A stretch of 64,000 nt of DNA from Pseudomonas brassicacearum (lineage in GTDB: Bacteria; Pseudomonadota; Gammaproteobacteria; Pseudomonadales; Pseudomonadaceae): positions 181,167 to 245,166 of the forward strand of contig NZ_MOBJ01000003.1 of NCBI RefSeq assembly GCF_003732225.1, given 5' to 3'. Below are positions 30,076 through 38,250 of the stretch, piece after piece. The notes under the pieces are model-generated. The model saw only the letters and a list, made by a program, of their open reading frames with translations, was not told the origin of the DNA and searched no databases. A program made the translations under genes and the position numbers. Within the stretch, counting starts at the first letter, position 1; each line of letters begins with the position of its first letter.

Positions 30076-31251
30076 ATGCCATCTGTTATTTCCACCGACG
30101 TGCTGATTGTCGGCGCTGGTGTCGCCGGCCTCTGGCTGAACGCACGCCTGCGTCGCCAGGGTTTTTCGACCGTGCTGGTGGAAAGTGCCAGCCTCGGCGG
30201 CGGGCAGAGCGTGAAGTCCCAGGGGATCATCCACGGCGGCGCCAAATACGCGCTGCACGGCGCGCTGACCGGCGCCTCGGAAGCGATTGCCGACATGCCG
30301 CGACGTTGGCGTGCAGCGTTGGCCGGTGACGGCGAACTGGACCTGTCCGGTGTACGCCTGCTGTCTGAATCCCATTATCTGTGGTCCCCCGGCACCCTCG
30401 CCGGCAACCTCACCAGTTTCTTCGCCAGTAAAGCGGTGCGCGGCCGGGTCGATCAGGTCAAGGGCGAGCAACTGCCGCCGGCCCTGCAAGACAAACGCTT
30501 CAAGGGCAAGGTCTATCGCCTGGCAGAACTGGTGGTCGATGTGCCGAGCCTGATCGGGCGGCTGGCCGAGCTGGCCGGTGACGGCCTGCTGGCGGGACAG
30601 AGGATCGAGCCACTGCTGGAAAACGCTGAACTGGTCGGCCTGCGAGTCGACGAGCGTGAGATCCGTGCACAGCGCATCGTCCTTAGCGCCGGTGCTGGCA
30701 ATGCCGACTTGCTCACAGCCCTTGGCCTGAGCCAGCCGGCCATGCAGCGTCGACCGCTGCACATGATCATCGTCAAAGGCCCGAGCCTCAAACCGCTGTA
30801 TGCCCACTGCCTGGGTGGCGGACCAAAGCCACGCATCACCGTCACCACTCACCCGGCCGCCGATGGTCAATGGATCTGGTACGTGGGCGGAGATATCGCC
30901 GAAGCCGAAGGCGTGGCTCGCGAACCCGCCGCACAAATCGCCGCCGCGCAGAAAGAACTCGGCAACCTGTTGCCGTGGGTCGACCTCAGTCAGGCGCAAT
31001 GGGCGACCTTGCGGGTCGAACGCGCCGAGCCACTGCAATCAGGCCTGAGCCGCCCGGACAACGCCTTCCTCGCCGAGCAGGACCGTCTGCTGGTGGGCTG
31101 GCCGACCAAACTGGCGCTGGCACCGGACTTCGCTGACCGGGTAATGGCGTCTCTGCAACGCGACGGCATCCAGCCAAGCCACCCGGCCCCGTTGCCGACG
31201 CTGCCAAAACCACCGATGGGCGTGCCGGCCTGGGAGCAACTGCTGCCATGA
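30076..31251 (+). CDS. FAD-dependent oxidoreductase (DAO family)
   Basis: A 391-residue flavoprotein of the glycine oxidase/D-amino-acid dehydrogenase superfamily. The dinucleotide-binding motif DVLIVGAGVAGLWLNARL lies at residues 8-25. A second FAD contact is near LSAGAGNADLLTALG. The middle segment GGGQSVKSQGIIHGGAKYAL is typical of the group encoded at this place in pseudomonads. Its stop overlaps the next start (ATGA), so it is co-translated with the aldo/keto reductase. Substrate unknown. Confidence 0.85.
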   Translation: MPSVISTDVLIVGAGVAGLWLNARLRRQGFSTVLVESASLGGGQSVKSQGIIHGGAKYALHGALTGASEAIADMPRRWRAALAGDGELDLSGVRLLSESHYLWSPGTLAGNLTSFFASKAVRGRVDQVKGEQLPPALQDKRFKGKVYRLAELVVDVPSLIGRLAELAGDGLLAGQRIEPLLENAELVGLRVDEREIRAQRIVLSAGAGNADLLTALGLSQPAMQRRPLHMIIVKGPSLKPLYAHCLGGGPKPRITVTTHPAADGQWIWYVGGDIAEAEGVAREPAAQIAAAQKELGNLLPWVDLSQAQWATLRVERAEPLQSGLSRPDNAFLAEQDRLLVGWPTKLALAPDFADRVMASLQRDGIQPSHPAPLPTLPKPPMGVPAWEQLLP

Positions 31252-32060
31252 GCCAAGCCACCCTGCACGACCTGCATCGCCCACTGGGCAGCACCGGCCT
31301 GCTGGTTTCGCCGCTGGGCCTGGGCACGGTGAAACTCGGTCGCGACCAAGGGGTGAAATACCCCAACGGCTTCCAGATCCCGGACGATGATGAAGCACGC
31401 AGGCTGCTCAAGCTGACCCACGACCTGGGCATCAACCTGATCGATACCGCCCCCGCCTATGGCCGCAGCGAAGAACGCCTCGGCCCGCTGCTGCGCGGTC
31501 AACGTCAGGACTGGGTGATTGTCAGCAAGGTCGGTGAGGAATTCTCCGATGGCCAGTCCCGCCACGACTTCAGCGCTGCACACACGCGCTTTTCCGTCGA
31601 ACGCAGCCTGCAACGCCTGGAAACCGACTTTATTGATCTGGTGCTGGTGCATTCGGACGGCAACGATCTGGCGATCCTCAACGAGTGCGAGGTCTACCAG
31701 ACGCTCGCCGAGCTTAAGCGCGAAGGCAAGATTCGCGGCTTCGGGTTTTCCGGCAAAACTGTCGATGGTGGCTTGAAGGCTCTGGAACAAGGCGATTGCG
31801 CCATGGTCACCTACAATCTCAACGAGCAGGCCGAGCGGCCGGTCATCGACTACGCTGCTGCCCACGGCAAAGCCATTCTGGTGAAGAAGGCTCTGGCCAG
31901 CGGTCACGTCTGTCTCAGCCCAGGTGTGGACCCGGTACGTGCCAGCTTCGAGCTGTTGTTCGCGCAACCCGGTGTCGCCAGTGCTATTGTCGGGACCATT
32001 AATCCGCTGCACCTCGCCCACAATGTGGCGACTGTTGCTCAAGTCCTACGTAGTCGTTGA
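31248..32060 (+). CDS. Aldo/keto reductase
   Basis: A 270-residue TIM-barrel NAD(P)H oxidoreductase. The catalytic region NLIDTAPAYGRSEERLG contains the Asp and Tyr of the tetrad. VLVHSDG and GFSGKTVDG follow in normal positions. The C-terminal ASAIVGTINPLHLAHN is the cofactor-binding end. It is the second gene of a three-gene plus-strand group. Substrate unknown. Confidence 0.9.
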   Translation: MSQATLHDLHRPLGSTGLLVSPLGLGTVKLGRDQGVKYPNGFQIPDDDEARRLLKLTHDLGINLIDTAPAYGRSEERLGPLLRGQRQDWVIVSKVGEEFSDGQSRHDFSAAHTRFSVERSLQRLETDFIDLVLVHSDGNDLAILNECEVYQTLAELKREGKIRGFGFSGKTVDGGLKALEQGDCAMVTYNLNEQAERPVIDYAAAHGKAILVKKALASGHVCLSPGVDPVRASFELLFAQPGVASAIVGTINPLHLAHNVATVAQVLRSR

Positions 32061-32103
32061 ACAGCCGCCAAGGCGGCCGACCCCGACGCAAGAAGGAGCC
32101 GAC

Positions 32104-33069
32104 ATGCCGCGAACGCTCATAAGAAAGAACCCCAGCAACTTCAAGACCCTGCCGTTATACGTCGAAGCGACTCCCGAAGGCCTGAGTTATCAGAGTGTCG
32201 GCAGGCCGCTGAATTTCTCCCAGACCCTGCAACGTCGGCGCCCGGTCACGGTGGCCAATCCAGAGCATTTCTCGCTGGAGCTGGCCAACCTCGGCGTCTC
32301 GGTCCGCCTGACCCTGCACTGGCAGAATCGCGATTACTGGGTGCTGGTCCGCCAGCGCCGTCAGGACCGTGGCGACGTGGTGCTCAAACTGATCTCGGGT
32401 TATGTGCCGGCCCATGAACTGAACCTGCCGTTACACACGGCCATTCAGGAGATTGCCGAAGAATGCCTGCTGGAAACTCCGGAAGGCTGGCTCGGCGGAC
32501 GCTTCAATGACACCTGGCTGCCCGCGCCTTACGCCACCGCGCTGCATTACCGCGAAGCCCTGCCGTTTCGCCTGACGCCGCTGTCTGGCGCAGCACGCCC
32601 GGTGCGTTGCGCCAACCTGCAGTTGATCGAGCGACCACGGGCCTACGTGCATTTGCCCACGGCTTCGCTGCAGTTGATCTACGATTTGCGCCTGGACGTG
32701 CCCAAGGAAGCCAAATCCCTGAGCCTGTTCCATGTCGATGAACGTCTGGAGGGAGATCAACTGGTCGCACGACTGGATCGCAAGCGCCCCGACCTGTACC
32801 TGATGCCTCTTGAGGATGGTCAGCCGCTACCTGAGCTGTACACCCTGAAAAAAGATCAGCTCTACCCGGCGAGCACTCGCGGACTGTATCTGGCAGAAAG
32901 TTTTGCCCGGCAGGAAGGCTGGCTGGTGCGTGACGAGCGAATTCGCTGGAAGGACTGGCTCAGACAGCAGGGCTTGAGCCAACCGGGCAAGGCATCAGGT
33001 TTCAGCCGATTGACCGGCAAGGCCAAACTGCTGCTGAAGAAAATCGTGCCACGCAAGGCGTTGCGCTAA
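32104..33069 (+). CDS. Conserved Pseudomonas protein with degenerate Nudix-like box
   Basis: A 321-residue soluble protein of unknown function. AAGGAG precedes the ATG at 32104. Residues from about 98 read GYVPAHE, then nine residues, then QEIAEECLL. This resembles a Nudix box with Arg replaced by Gln, the Gly of the final turn replaced by Leu, and two extra residues in the spacer. If this is real, the metal-binding glutamates are kept but the fold is altered. The C-terminus is basic (KAKLLLKKIVPRKALR). It follows the aldo/keto reductase by 43 bp and is likely co-transcribed with it. Confidence 0.6.
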   Translation: MPRTLIRKNPSNFKTLPLYVEATPEGLSYQSVGRPLNFSQTLQRRRPVTVANPEHFSLELANLGVSVRLTLHWQNRDYWVLVRQRRQDRGDVVLKLISGYVPAHELNLPLHTAIQEIAEECLLETPEGWLGGRFNDTWLPAPYATALHYREALPFRLTPLSGAARPVRCANLQLIERPRAYVHLPTASLQLIYDLRLDVPKEAKSLSLFHVDERLEGDQLVARLDRKRPDLYLMPLEDGQPLPELYTLKKDQLYPASTRGLYLAESFARQEGWLVRDERIRWKDWLRQQGLSQPGKASGFSRLTGKAKLLLKKIVPRKALR

Positions 33070-33074
33070 TCCCC

Positions 33075-33213
33075 TGTAGCAGCTGCCGAGCCCGCGAGGC
33101 TGCGTTCGAGGACGAAGTCCTCGCAAATACGAAGTACACGGTATGCCTGAAAGGACGCGCCGCCTGATTTTACGACTGCTTCGCAGCCGAACGCAGGCTT
33201 CGCCAGCTGCTAC
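33075..33213. repeat. Imperfect long inverted repeat between convergent genes
   Basis: The left arm starts TGTAGCAGCTGCCGAG and has GCTGCGTTCG inside; the right arm has CCGAACGCAG and ends CCAGCTGCTAC. A perfect inner hairpin GAGGAC/GTCCTC occurs near 33108-33122. It is a different family from the GTGGGAGCGAG REPs. The rest of the gap to hldE holds nothing recognisable. Confidence 0.7.
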
Positions 33214-33268
33214 GGATCGTGTAGCAGCTTAACTTGCCAGCATCAGGGCAAGCCCCCTCGCCACAGTT

Positions 33269-34690
33269 TCAGGTCTTGCGGATCTTCTCGACGATGGCAG
33301 TGGTCGAGCTGTTTTCCACCAGCCCCAGCACTTTCACTGTTCCGCCATAAGCGCTCACGATGTCGGCGCCGACTACCTGGTCGATCCCGTAATCGCCACC
33401 CTTGACCAACACGTCCGGCTTGACCTGCGTCAGAAGGTTTTCCGGAGTGCCTTCAGGGAAACTGATCACCCAGTCCACCGCGCCCAGACCCGCCAGTACC
33501 GCCATGCGCCGGTCAACGCTGTTGATCGGCCGCCCTGGACCTTTCAAGCGGCTCACCGATGCATCGTCGTTGACCGCGACGATCAAACGATCGCCCTGGG
33601 CCCGCGCCTGCTCGAGGTAGGTCACGTGCCCCGCGTGAAGGATGTCGAAGCAGCCGTTGGTGAAGACGATTTTCTCTTTGTGCGCACGAGCGTCGTCGAC
33701 TGCCAGCAACAGCTGTTCAAGTCCCAGGACACCACGTTCGGAGCCCTCTTCACGCTGAATCGCACGACGCAGTTCCGGTGCACTGATGGCCGCCGTACCC
33801 AGTTTGCCGACCACGATGCCGGCGGCCAGGTTGGCCAGGGCCACCGCGTGCGGCAACTCTTCGCCAGCAGCGATTGCCGCCGCCAGGGTAGAAATCACCG
33901 TGTCACCGGCACCCGTCACGTCGAACACTTCACGGGCCCGAGCGGGCAAGTGCAACGCTGGATGATCGGGACGCAGCAAAGTCATCCCGTGCTCGCCACG
34001 AGTCACCAGCAAGGCACCGAGATCAAGGTCGTGCATCAATTGCGCGCCCTTGCTCACCAAATCATGCTCATCGACGCAACCGCCAACGATGGTTTCAAAT
34101 TCGCTGAGGTTCGGGGTGATCAGGCTGGCACCGCGATAAATCGAGAAATCCTTGCCTTTGGGATCTGCCAGCACCGGAATGCCACGGGCACGTGCGGCCT
34201 GGATCAGCACCTGGTGGTTCTTCAACGCACCTTTGCCGTAGTCAGACAACACCAGCACCTTGATGCCTTCGAGCAGACCGTCGACTTCAGCCCCGAGCGC
34301 CAGCGCGTCTGTGGCAAACGGTTCTTCGAAGTCGATACGCAGCAATTGCTGGTGACGACTCATGACCCGCAGTTTGACGATGGTCGGCTGATGCGCGATG
34401 CGCTGAAACAACGCACGCACCCCGGCGCCTTTCAGGCTATTGGTCAGGCTGTCAGCGGCCTCGTCATCACCGGTCACACCGACCAGGGACGCCGGCGCGC
34501 CGAGCGCGGCAATGTTCAAGGCAACGTTGGCAGCACCGCCCGGGCGGTCTTCGATTTGCTCGACCTTGACCACCGGTACCGGTGCCTCAGGAGAAATCCG
34601 TGAGGTACCACCATGCCAGTAACGGTCGAGCATGACATCGCCGACCACCAAGACAGGGGCTTGATCGAATCGCGGCATGGACAACTTCAT
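33269..34690 (-). CDS. hldE: Bifunctional heptose 7-phosphate kinase / heptose 1-phosphate adenylyltransferase
   Basis: A 473-residue fusion enzyme that makes ADP-heptose for the LPS inner core. The N-terminal ribokinase-like domain (1-320) carries GGAANVALNIAALG and the catalytic DVTGAGDTVIS. The C-terminal cytidylyltransferase-like domain (340-473) carries FTNGCFDILHAGHVTYL with the HxGH motif. It feeds waaC and waaF in the same region. In PAO1 it lies next to msbA; here two sulfate-metabolism genes separate them. Confidence 0.97.
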   Translation of the reverse strand: MKLSMPRFDQAPVLVVGDVMLDRYWHGGTSRISPEAPVPVVKVEQIEDRPGGAANVALNIAALGAPASLVGVTGDDEAADSLTNSLKGAGVRALFQRIAHQPTIVKLRVMSRHQQLLRIDFEEPFATDALALGAEVDGLLEGIKVLVLSDYGKGALKNHQVLIQAARARGIPVLADPKGKDFSIYRGASLITPNLSEFETIVGGCVDEHDLVSKGAQLMHDLDLGALLVTRGEHGMTLLRPDHPALHLPARAREVFDVTGAGDTVISTLAAAIAAGEELPHAVALANLAAGIVVGKLGTAAISAPELRRAIQREEGSERGVLGLEQLLLAVDDARAHKEKIVFTNGCFDILHAGHVTYLEQARAQGDRLIVAVNDDASVSRLKGPGRPINSVDRRMAVLAGLGAVDWVISFPEGTPENLLTQVKPDVLVKGGDYGIDQVVGADIVSAYGGTVKVLGLVENSSTTAIVEKIRKT

Positions 34691-34793
34691 GGAGCAACCC
34701 ACATACAAAATGAACAGGGGCGCGATATTAGCACAGGGTGGGCGCTGCCTAGTCCGACAGCTTCACCGCGCGTGTATCACGCCGCTATATTGT

Positions 34794-35405
34794 TCATTTT
34801 TTAACCAAAGCGGCCAGAAGATGCTGCACGGCATCGGCCAGTTCGACCTCGTCGGTGTTGATTTCGCAGTCTGCCTGCTGCGGTGCTTCATAAGGGCTGT
34901 CGAGACCGGTGAAGTCCTTGATTCGCCCTTGCAGCGCGGCTTGATACAAGCCCTTGGGGTCGCGCCGGGCGCAGATGTCGAACGGTGTGCTGACATACAC
35001 CTCAAGAAACTCGTCCGCACGGAACAAGGCTCTGGCCGAGGCACGATCTGCTTGAAACGGCGAGATTGCCGAGACAATCACAATTAGCCCCGCATCGACC
35101 ATCAACCGTGCCACCTCGGCAATGCGTCGGATGTTTTCCTTGCGCGCCGCAGCCCCCATGCCCAGGTCATTACACAAACCATTACGCAGGTTGTCACCAT
35201 CGAGCACAAAGGTGTGACGCCCCTGTTCATTGAGTTGCAACTCAAGGGCATTGGCCAGGGTCGACTTGCCGGCACCGGACAGCCCTGTCAGCCAGACACA
35301 GCACGGCTGTTGATTCTTGAGCGCGGCCCGAGCAGTTATCGACAGCGACAATGCATAAGGGCGGATCTGTGGAGGCTGTTCGCAGACAAACGACAATTTA
35401 CTCAT
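34794..35405 (-). CDS. cysC: Adenylylsulfate (APS) kinase
   Basis: A 203-residue stand-alone APS kinase producing PAPS, the universal sulfate donor. The P-loop GLSGAGKST is at residues 41-49. DGDNLRNGLCNDLG and the IRRIAEVARLM, DPKGLYQAALQG and FTGLDSPYE segments are all conserved. The ATG at 35405 overlaps the end of the sulfotransferase gene by 8 bp, which argues that it was kept to supply PAPS to that enzyme. ATP sulfurylase is not in the window. Confidence 0.93.
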   Translation of the reverse strand: MSKLSFVCEQPPQIRPYALSLSITARAALKNQQPCCVWLTGLSGAGKSTLANALELQLNEQGRHTFVLDGDNLRNGLCNDLGMGAAARKENIRRIAEVARLMVDAGLIVIVSAISPFQADRASARALFRADEFLEVYVSTPFDICARRDPKGLYQAALQGRIKDFTGLDSPYEAPQQADCEINTDEVELADAVQHLLAALVKK

Positions 35406-36150
35406 AGCCGAGCATCTCATAGTCACGCTGGTAGACTCGTCGCACCAAACGGCGAGTGCGTACCGAACAAAAATCACTAGCGGGCGCCGATTGGCGATGC
35501 AGCGAGCTGTTCACATGGGGTAATAACGAGACAACCCCCAAGTGCTCGCAAAGCAGCTGAAAGTCACGATCCAGGTGTTCCTGATACCCCACGAAATCCA
35601 TCGCCATATGCCCGATGGAGTCGACCAGGAAGTCGGTCTGGGGAACGAAATGCATCTGTTTCTGAACGTTCTCCGGATGCAGCCAGCCGCCGATGAAATC
35701 ATCGAAGTCACGGTAATGACGGACCAGTGCCTGGGCCTGTCGGTCGCGCGCCCCGAGTTCGTTGCCACGCAGGAAAGCATAGGCCGAATAGGCCCGCTCC
35801 AGAGGGTCACGAACGAAGGTAAATTTGAAACTGCGGGAAAACTGCTCGGGAAACTGCTGTTCGTACCAGTACAGCGGCAAATGCCCAGGTTTCCAGCCGT
35901 CGAATAGCGCGGAGCACACGCTGCTCCCGGCACACTTGGGAATGTGGATGAACACACAGGAGCGCTGCTGGAAGGCCTGAGGGAATCGCACATTGCCCGA
36001 CATCGCCTTGTTCACCACTTGCCGATCCCTGACCGACAAACGCCCCAGCAGGAACGCTCGCTGCTGTTTGGGTAATAACTTCCATAAAAAGCGTTGCAGC
36101 ATTCCGATCCCCACGCGAGGCGGATAGCCACCCCGAAGCAAATGATTCAT
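35398..36150 (-). CDS. Sulfotransferase family 2 protein
   Basis: A 250-residue PAPS-dependent sulfotransferase. The 5'-phosphosulfate loop is FIHIPKCAGSS (68-78) and the 3'-phosphate-binding segment FVRDPLERAYSAY (112-124), with Arg114 and Ser122. This is the class acting on carbohydrates. Placed between msbA and hldE and overlapping cysC, it probably sulfates a core or O-antigen sugar, or another surface glycan. It lacks a signal peptide, so it would act in the cytoplasm before MsbA export. ATG at 36150 is preferred over a TTG two codons upstream. Confidence 0.85.
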   Translation of the reverse strand: MNHLLRGGYPPRVGIGMLQRFLWKLLPKQQRAFLLGRLSVRDRQVVNKAMSGNVRFPQAFQQRSCVFIHIPKCAGSSVCSALFDGWKPGHLPLYWYEQQFPEQFSRSFKFTFVRDPLERAYSAYAFLRGNELGARDRQAQALVRHYRDFDDFIGGWLHPENVQKQMHFVPQTDFLVDSIGHMAMDFVGYQEHLDRDFQLLCEHLGVVSLLPHVNSSLHRQSAPASDFCSVRTRRLVRRVYQRDYEMLGYE

Positions 36151-36252
36151 GCTCAAACCGTAGCAGACGGAATGCGGGAATTTATTTAGACATAGTCAAG
36201 TATGTAAGGATCTGGATACAAATGCCCCGAGCGCGTTGCACGCCGAGGTGGT

Positions 36253-36279
36253 TTCAGGGTGAGCATGACTCACCCTGAA
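36253..36279 (-). terminator. Hairpin after msbA
   Basis: Stem TTCAGGGTGAG/CTCACCCTGAA with a 5-nt loop, 7 bp after the msbA stop. It has no T-run on the minus strand, so it may attenuate rather than stop transcription into the sulfotransferase gene. Confidence 0.5.
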
Positions 36280-36286
36280 GTGGAAA

Positions 36287-38092
36287 TCAGACGATACCTT
36301 GCGGTACCGGCTCATCGAGGCCCATGGCATTCAATCGAGCGTAATAGCCATTCTTTGCCAGGAGCTCGGAATGAGTACCGCGCTCGACAATCTGCCCCTG
36401 ATCCATGACCAGGATCAGGTCAGCCTTCTCAATGGTCGACAAGCGGTGGGCTATCACCAGCGTCGTACGGCCTTTCATCACCTGATCCAGGGCAGCCTGA
36501 ATATGCCGCTCGGACTCGGTATCAAGCGCCGACGTCGCCTCGTCGAGAATCAACAGCGGGGCGTTTTTCAACAGCGCCCGGGCAATCGCAAGACGCTGAC
36601 GCTGGCCACCGGACAACAGCACACCGTTCTCGCCAACCTGGGTGTCCAGGCCTTGAGGCAACTGCGCAATGAAGTCCATGGCATAAGCGTCCTTCGCTGC
36701 TTTCTCGACATCTTCACGGGGAGCACCAGCGAGGTCGCCATAGGCAATGTTGTTGGTCACCGTGTCACTGAACAAGGTGACATGCTGGGTCACTTGAGCG
36801 ATATGCCGACGCAGGTTCAGCAGTTTGTACTCCTCGACTTCAATCCCATCGAGAAGAATCTCGCCTTTATCGTGGTGATAGAAACGCGGAATCAGATTCG
36901 CCAGGGTCGACTTGCCACTCCCTGAACGGCCAACCAGGGCGACCATTTGCCCGGGCTCGACAGAAAAGCTGATGTCATCGAGCACCTGACGATCGGTACC
37001 CGGATAGGTGAAGCTGAGGTGACGCACGTCGAGTCGACCCGTGACGGAGTCACGCTCAATACTGCCTCTGTCGACTTCCGGCTCCACATCCAATTGCTCG
37101 AAAATGCTCTCGGCACCGGCAACACCCTTCTGGATCGTCGAACTGACTTCCGAAAGCTGCCGGATCGGTTTAGGCAGCAAGCCGGCAAGGGTGATGTACG
37201 CCACCATGTCGCCTGCCGACGCATCACCGCGCAGGGCCAACACCAGGAACATCAGCACCGCCATGGCGGTGTAGATCACCAGCTGCAGCATCGGCGTGTA
37301 GATGGCGCTGGTGCGCGTCATGCGCAACTGCTTGTCGGTGTTGCTCTGGCTCGCGCGCTTGAAACGGTCGCGCTCGTAGATTTCACCACCGAAACTGCGG
37401 ACCACGCGATAACCCTGGATGGTCTCGGAAGCTACGTGGGTCACGTCGCCCATCGCCACCTGGATCTTCTTGCTCTGCTTGCGGAACTTGGAGCTGGCGC
37501 GACTCACCATGAACGCAATCAGCGGCAAAATGGCAACCATCACCAGCGTCAGACGCCAGTTCATGATCAGCAGCGAGACAAACAGGAACACAACCGTCAT
37601 GCCCTCCCGGAACACGACCTTGATCGCATCTGTCGCCGCTCCCGTGACCATGGTCACGTTGAACGTGATGCGTGAAATCAGGTGTCCGGAGTTGTGCTGA
37701 TCGAAGTAACGATTCGGCAGCACCAGCAGATTATTGAACAGCTGCACTCGTAAGTCATGAACCAGGCCCAGCGAAACCTTGGCCAGGAAGAAGTTGCCCA
37801 GGTATGAACCGGCACCTTGCCACGCGGCGATCAGAATGATCAGCAAGGGGACGGCATGCATCAATGGCAGATCGCGCAAATAGGGTATCGAGGGGAACAG
37901 CACGGCCTCGGGATTGGACAGGCCATCGACGAAATACTTGAGCACGTAGCCAAGCATCGGCTGAGTCGACGCGAAAATCAGGAAGCCAACAATACTCAGC
38001 GTGAACAGGCCGATATAAGGCCGTACATAACCGAGGAGTCGGAAGTAGATTTTCAAGCTCGAAGGGCTTGCGGAGAGACTGGAGTCGGTCAT
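36287..38092 (-). CDS. msbA: Lipid A-core flippase MsbA
   Basis: A 601-residue half-size ABC exporter that flips lipid A-core across the inner membrane. The N-terminal membrane domain has about six helices. The ATPase domain shows Walker A GRSGSGKST, signature LLSGGQRQRLAIARA and Walker B LLILDEATSALD, then the H-loop IAHRLSTI. ATG at 38092 gives the normal start; the longer frame is in the divergent promoter region shared with waaL. Confidence 0.96.
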   Translation of the reverse strand: MTDSSLSASPSSLKIYFRLLGYVRPYIGLFTLSIVGFLIFASTQPMLGYVLKYFVDGLSNPEAVLFPSIPYLRDLPLMHAVPLLIILIAAWQGAGSYLGNFFLAKVSLGLVHDLRVQLFNNLLVLPNRYFDQHNSGHLISRITFNVTMVTGAATDAIKVVFREGMTVVFLFVSLLIMNWRLTLVMVAILPLIAFMVSRASSKFRKQSKKIQVAMGDVTHVASETIQGYRVVRSFGGEIYERDRFKRASQSNTDKQLRMTRTSAIYTPMLQLVIYTAMAVLMFLVLALRGDASAGDMVAYITLAGLLPKPIRQLSEVSSTIQKGVAGAESIFEQLDVEPEVDRGSIERDSVTGRLDVRHLSFTYPGTDRQVLDDISFSVEPGQMVALVGRSGSGKSTLANLIPRFYHHDKGEILLDGIEVEEYKLLNLRRHIAQVTQHVTLFSDTVTNNIAYGDLAGAPREDVEKAAKDAYAMDFIAQLPQGLDTQVGENGVLLSGGQRQRLAIARALLKNAPLLILDEATSALDTESERHIQAALDQVMKGRTTLVIAHRLSTIEKADLILVMDQGQIVERGTHSELLAKNGYYARLNAMGLDEPVPQGIV

Positions 38093-38250
38093 ATCACGCG
38101 AAGTTTTCAAAAAAAGGATGCTGACTTTATCACAGCTTCTTCCGGTCTCAGCGGGATCGTTCGAACCGCTGGCCCAATGGCAATATTCCACAGGACCAGG
38201 GTAAACAGATACGTTAGTATTACCGACCCCTAATCGGAATACAGATCAGC

